The notes under the pieces were generated by a model. The model did not search any database and was not told the DNA's origin. It saw nothing but the letters and a program-made list of their open reading frames with translations. From contig NZ_VZZJ01000027.1 in NCBI RefSeq assembly GCF_008806345.1, forward strand, positions 1 to 64,000: DNA of 64,000 nt. The letters are read 5' to 3'. The translations under genes and the position numbers were made by a program. Below are positions 60,628 to 64,000 of the stretch, in pieces. Every line of letters starts with the position of its first letter. Positions within the stretch are counted from its first letter, which is position 1. This stretch comes from Methylobacterium planeticum. GTDB taxonomy: Bacteria > Pseudomonadota > Alphaproteobacteria > Rhizobiales > Beijerinckiaceae.

Positions 60628-63600
60628 TCACGCCGCCTTCCGGCCGCCCCGGGCCGCGATCTTGGCGAGGCTGCGCAGGATCTGGGTCGTCACCCTGAGG
60701 CGCTCCGGCACGCTGTCGAGCTCGCGGATGAACACGATGCTCATGTCCGGGCGCACCTTGGCGAAGGAGGCCTGCTCGGCCACGTAGGCCACGAGGCCCT
60801 GCGGGTTGGCGAAGGCCCTGTCGCGGAAGTGGAGGACGACGCCCTTCGGGCCGGCCTCGACCTTCTCGACATTCGTCCCGCGGCACAGGATCTTGATGGT
60901 GACGATCTTGAGGAGCTGCTCCACCTCCGGCGGCAGCGGCCCGAAGCGGTCGATCAGCTCGGCCCCGAAGCTCTCCATCTCGGCGTCGTTCTCGAGCGTC
61001 GAGAGGCGGCGGTAGAGGCCGAGGCGCACGCCCAGATCCTCGACGTAATCCTCCGGGATCGTGACCGGCGCGCCGAGCGCGATGGTGGGCGACCACGCCT
61101 CCTCGACGGGCTCGTCGATCCCGGCCTTGAGGGCCGTGACGGCATCCTCCAGCATCTGCTGGTAGAGCTCGTAGCCGACCTCCTTGATGTGGCCGGACTG
61201 CTCGTCGCCCAGCAGGTTGCCGGCGCCGCGGATGTCGAGGTCGTGGCTCGCCAGCTGGAAGCCCGCCCCCAGGGTGTCGAGGGTCTGCAGCACCTTGAGG
61301 CGCTTCTCGGCCTGGGCGGTGAGCTGGCGGTTGGCCGGCGTCGTGAACAGCGCGTAGGCCCGGGCCTTCGAGCGCCCGACGCGGCCGCGCAGCTGGTAGA
61401 GCTGGGCGAGGCCGAACATGTCGGCCCGGTGCACGATCAGGGTGTTGGCGGTCGGGATGTCGAGGCCCGATTCCACGATGGTGGTCGACAGGAGCACGTC
61501 GAACCGGCCCTCGTAGAAGGCCGTCATCACGTCCTCGAGCTGGCCTGCCGCCATCTGGCCGTGGGCCACCGCGACCTTGATCTCGGGCATCTCCCGATCA
61601 AGGAAGCGCTTCACCTCGGCGAGGTCCTCGATGCGCGGCACCACGTAGAAGGCCTGCCCGCCGCGGTAGCGCTCGCGCAGCAGCGCCTCGCGGATCAGCA
61701 GCGGGTCGAAGGGCGTCACGAAGGTGCGCACCGCCAGGCGGTCGACCGGGGGCGTCGCGATGATCGAGAGCTCGCGCACCCCCGTCATGGCGAGCTGCAG
61801 GGTGCGGGGGATCGGCGTCGCCGAGAGGGTCAGCACGTGCACGTCGCTCTTGAGGGCCTTGAGGCGCTCCTTGTGGGAGACGCCGAAATGCTGCTCCTCG
61901 TCGACGATGATCAGGCCGAGCTCCCGGAAGCTGACGCCCTTGGCGAGGAGGGCGTGGGTGCCCACCACGATGTCGACGGTGCCGTTCGCCAGGCCCTCCC
62001 GGACCTTCCTCATCTCGGCGGCCGGCACGAAGCGGGAGGCCTGCGCCACCTGGATCGGCAGACCTTTGAAGCGCTCCGCGAAGGTGCGGTAATGCTGGCG
62101 CGCCAGCAGGGTCGTGGGCACCACCACGGCCACCTGCCGGCCCGAGATCGCCGCCGCGAAGGCGGCCCGCAGGGCCACCTCGGTCTTGCCGAAGCCGACA
62201 TCGCCGCAGACGAGGCGGTCCATCGGGCGCCCGGCATCGAGGTCGCCCAGCACCGCCTCGATGGCGTTGGCCTGGTCCTCGGTCTCCTCGAAGGCGAAGC
62301 GGGCGGAGAACTCCCCGTAGAGCCCGTCCGGCGCCGCGAGCCGGGGCGCCGGCTTCACGAAGCGCTCCGCCGCGATCTTGATGAGCTCGCCCGCCATCTC
62401 GAGGATGCGGCGCTTCATCTTGGCCTTGCGGGCCTGCCAGGCCCCGCCGCCGAGGCGGTCGAGGGGCACCTCGGCATCCTCCGAGCCGTAGCGGGTCAGG
62501 AGCTCGATGTTCTCCACCGGCATCAGCAGCAGGCCGCCGGCATATTGCAGCTCCAGGCAATCGTGGGGGGCGCCCGCCGCCGTGATCGTCTTGAGGCCGA
62601 CGAAGCGGCCGATGCCGTGGTCGGCATGGACCACGAGGTCGCCGGGCTGCAGCGCCTGCACCTCCAGGATCACGTCCTGCGGGCGCTTCGACTTGCGCTT
62701 CTGGCGCACCAGCCGGTCGCCCAGGATGTCGCCCTCGGCCACCACCGCGAGCTGGCCCGCCGTGAAGCCGGATTCGAGGCCCCAGACCGCCACCGCCACG
62801 TCGGTGCCGCGCTTCAGGGCGTAGACGTCCGACAGGCGCGTGATCGCGACCGGCTTCTTCAGGCCGTGGTCGGTGAGCACGCCGCAGAGCCGGTCGCGGG
62901 AGCCGTCGGACCAGGATCCGAGGATCACGTGATGACCGGATCCCTGCAGGGCCTGCACGTGCGCCACGGTGGCGTCGAAGACGCTCGCGGATTCCTCGGC
63001 CCGCTCGGGCGCGAAGCTGCGGCCCTGATGGCCCTCGCAATCGATGACCGCGCGCTCCGGGCTCTCGGGCAGCGCGAAGGGCGTCAGCCGGGCGACGCTC
63101 GCCCCCGCGACCCGGTCCGTCCACTCGTTCGGGGTGAGGTAGAGGGCCCGGGGCGGCAGCGGCTTGTAGGGCGCGACGCCCGCTTGCGGCGTCTTCAGCG
63201 CGCCCTCGCGGGCCTGGAAATAGTCCTGGATCAGGGCGAGGCGCTCGGAGACCGCGTCCTCGACCTGCGCGTCGAACACCATCGGCACCCCGGCGACGTA
63301 GTCGAACAGGGTGTCGAGAGGCTCGTAGAACAGGGGCATCCAGTGCTCGAGCCCGGCGTAGCGCCGGCCCTCGCTCACGGTCTCGTAGAGGCGGTCGTCC
63401 CGGGTCGCGGCCCCGAAATTCTGGATGTAGCCCTGGCGGAAGCGCCGGATCGTCTCGGTGGTGAGCTGCACCTCGCTCATCGGCACGAGGTCGAGGGCGC
63501 GCAGCTGCCCGACGGTGCGCTGGGTCTCGGGGTCGAAGGCGCGGATCGACTCGAGGGTGTCGCCGAAGAAGTCGAGGCGGATCGGGTTCGGCAGCCCGGG

Positions 63601-64000
63601 CGGCGACAGGTCGAGGATGCCGCCCCGCACGGCGTACTCGCCGGTATCCCGCACGGTGCCGGTGCGCAGGAAGCCGTTCGCCTCGACCCAGGCCACCACC
63701 TTGTCCATCGACACCACGTTGCCGATCGCCGCCGAGAAGGTCTCGACCGCGATGCGGGCCCGCGGCGGCACCCGCTGCACCAGCGCGTTGACGGTGGTGC
63801 AGAGGATACGGGGGGCGGCCTCCGAGGAGCGCGAGCGGGCCAGGCGCGACAGGGCCGTCATGCGCTGCGCCGCGATGCCGGCATTCGGCGAGACCCGGTC
63901 GTAGGGCTGGCAGTCCCAGGCCGGCACGCTCATGATCTCGAGCTCGGGCGCCACGAACGTCAGGGCATTCATGAAGGCGTTGGAGCGGCCCGAATCGCGG
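60628..64000 (-). CDS. mfd: Transcription-repair coupling factor (3' part)
   Basis: A SF2 ATPase that removes stalled RNA polymerase and recruits UvrA for excision repair. The window contains 1,123 codons; the 5' end lies beyond 64000, because the frame continues upstream (SGRSNAF before the first visible Met) and E. coli Mfd starts earlier. Visible: UvrB-homology part (PAWDCQPYDRVSPNAG, YAVRGGILDLSPPGLPNPI), polymerase-interaction region, helicase motifs (CGDVGFGKTEVALRAAFAAA, VVPTTLLARQHYRTFAERF, IIVDEEQHFGVSHKERLKAL, TLSATPIPRTLQLAMTGVRE), RGRVGRSKARAYALF, and the C-terminal domain. No internal damage is seen. Confidence 0.95.
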   Translation of the reverse strand, partial: RDSGRSNAFMNALTFVAPELEIMSVPAWDCQPYDRVSPNAGIAAQRMTALSRLARSRSSEAAPRILCTTVNALVQRVPPRARIAVETFSAAIGNVVSMDKVVAWVEANGFLRTGTVRDTGEYAVRGGILDLSPPGLPNPIRLDFFGDTLESIRAFDPETQRTVGQLRALDLVPMSEVQLTTETIRRFRQGYIQNFGAATRDDRLYETVSEGRRYAGLEHWMPLFYEPLDTLFDYVAGVPMVFDAQVEDAVSERLALIQDYFQAREGALKTPQAGVAPYKPLPPRALYLTPNEWTDRVAGASVARLTPFALPESPERAVIDCEGHQGRSFAPERAEESASVFDATVAHVQALQGSGHHVILGSWSDGSRDRLCGVLTDHGLKKPVAITRLSDVYALKRGTDVAVAVWGLESGFTAGQLAVVAEGDILGDRLVRQKRKSKRPQDVILEVQALQPGDLVVHADHGIGRFVGLKTITAAGAPHDCLELQYAGGLLLMPVENIELLTRYGSEDAEVPLDRLGGGAWQARKAKMKRRILEMAGELIKIAAERFVKPAPRLAAPDGLYGEFSARFAFEETEDQANAIEAVLGDLDAGRPMDRLVCGDVGFGKTEVALRAAFAAAISGRQVAVVVPTTLLARQHYRTFAERFKGLPIQVAQASRFVPAAEMRKVREGLANGTVDIVVGTHALLAKGVSFRELGLIIVDEEQHFGVSHKERLKALKSDVHVLTLSATPIPRTLQLAMTGVRELSIIATPPVDRLAVRTFVTPFDPLLIREALLRERYRGGQAFYVVPRIEDLAEVKRFLDREMPEIKVAVAHGQMAAGQLEDVMTAFYEGRFDVLLSTTIVESGLDIPTANTLIVHRADMFGLAQLYQLRGRVGRSKARAYALFTTPANRQLTAQAEKRLKVLQTLDTLGAGFQLASHDLDIRGAGNLLGDEQSGHIKEVGYELYQQMLEDAVTALKAGIDEPVEEAWSPTIALGAPVTIPEDYVEDLGVRLGLYRRLSTLENDAEMESFGAELIDRFGPLPPEVEQLLKIVTIKILCRGTNVEKVEAGPKGVVLHFRDRAFANPQGLVAYVAEQASFAKVRPDMSIVFIRELDSVPERLRVTTQILRSLAKIAARGGRKAA

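Overview
This window reads as a segment of a Methylobacterium-type genome (Alphaproteobacteria, Hyphomicrobiales). Three things point there: very high GC with almost every third codon position G or C, a dense two-strand layout with many 1-14 nt gene overlaps, and family content such as an Aap-type amino-acid ABC transporter divergent from metC, SelO, HspQ, IalB, a UbiH/COQ6-type hydroxylase and a CitE-like CoA lyase. The species cannot be named from sequence alone. Most genes are housekeeping (mfd, rimO, pabABC), so the replicon is most simply a chromosome.

Layout. 0.3-8.4 kb: glutaryl-CoA dehydrogenase, L-serine dehydratase, a royal-jelly-type beta-propeller, the AMPylator SelO and several small proteins. 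8.4-11.1 kb: a CelD-like acetyltransferase and a Wzx-like flippase (polysaccharide export). 11.1-19.4 kb: an RhlE-type helicase, a YegP-like protein, a secreted Tyr/Arg repeat protein, an acyl-CoA thioesterase, APS kinase, a HerA-like ATPase and a P1-family aminopeptidase. 19.5-24.5 kb: two EamA transporters around a hybrid histidine kinase. 24.6-31.7 kb: aapJQM, then a PAS-PAS-HTH regulator, then aapP, with metC divergent. 31.7-35.3 kb: a four-gene operon (GT39, GT2, LAB_N protein, flavin-dependent oxidase) probably modifying envelope glycolipid. 35.6-40.4 kb: acyl-CoA synthetase, coiled-coil protein, membrane protein and a class V aminotransferase.

40.5-43.2 kb is the most unusual part. A plasmid-type RepA gene has an iteron array and an AT-rich stretch upstream, and a coiled-coil/winged-helix protein downstream whose leader carries repeated AGGGAAT motifs. 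It looks like an intact iteron replication module sitting inside housekeeping DNA. 43.2-47.7 kb: mazG, a 57-residue protein, a DoxX-like protein and the pabB-pabA-pabC operon. 48.2-51.4 kb: rimO, nicotinamidase and quinone oxidoreductase. 51.4-52.6 kb is a 1.16 kb gap with strong hairpins and tandem arrays. 52.6-64 kb: UbiH-type hydroxylase, patatin, CitE-like lyase, hspQ, ialB, a degenerate acyl-CoA-synthetase-like protein, a degenerate receiver and the 3' part of mfd.

A recurring feature is short tandem arrays (units of 8-17 bp, 2-6 copies, each with its own sequence), mostly between genes and often just before a start codon. The clearest is six 14-bp units at 17622-17705, each beginning with a CCNNGG hexamer. 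No tRNA, rRNA, IS element, prophage or CRISPR array was found.
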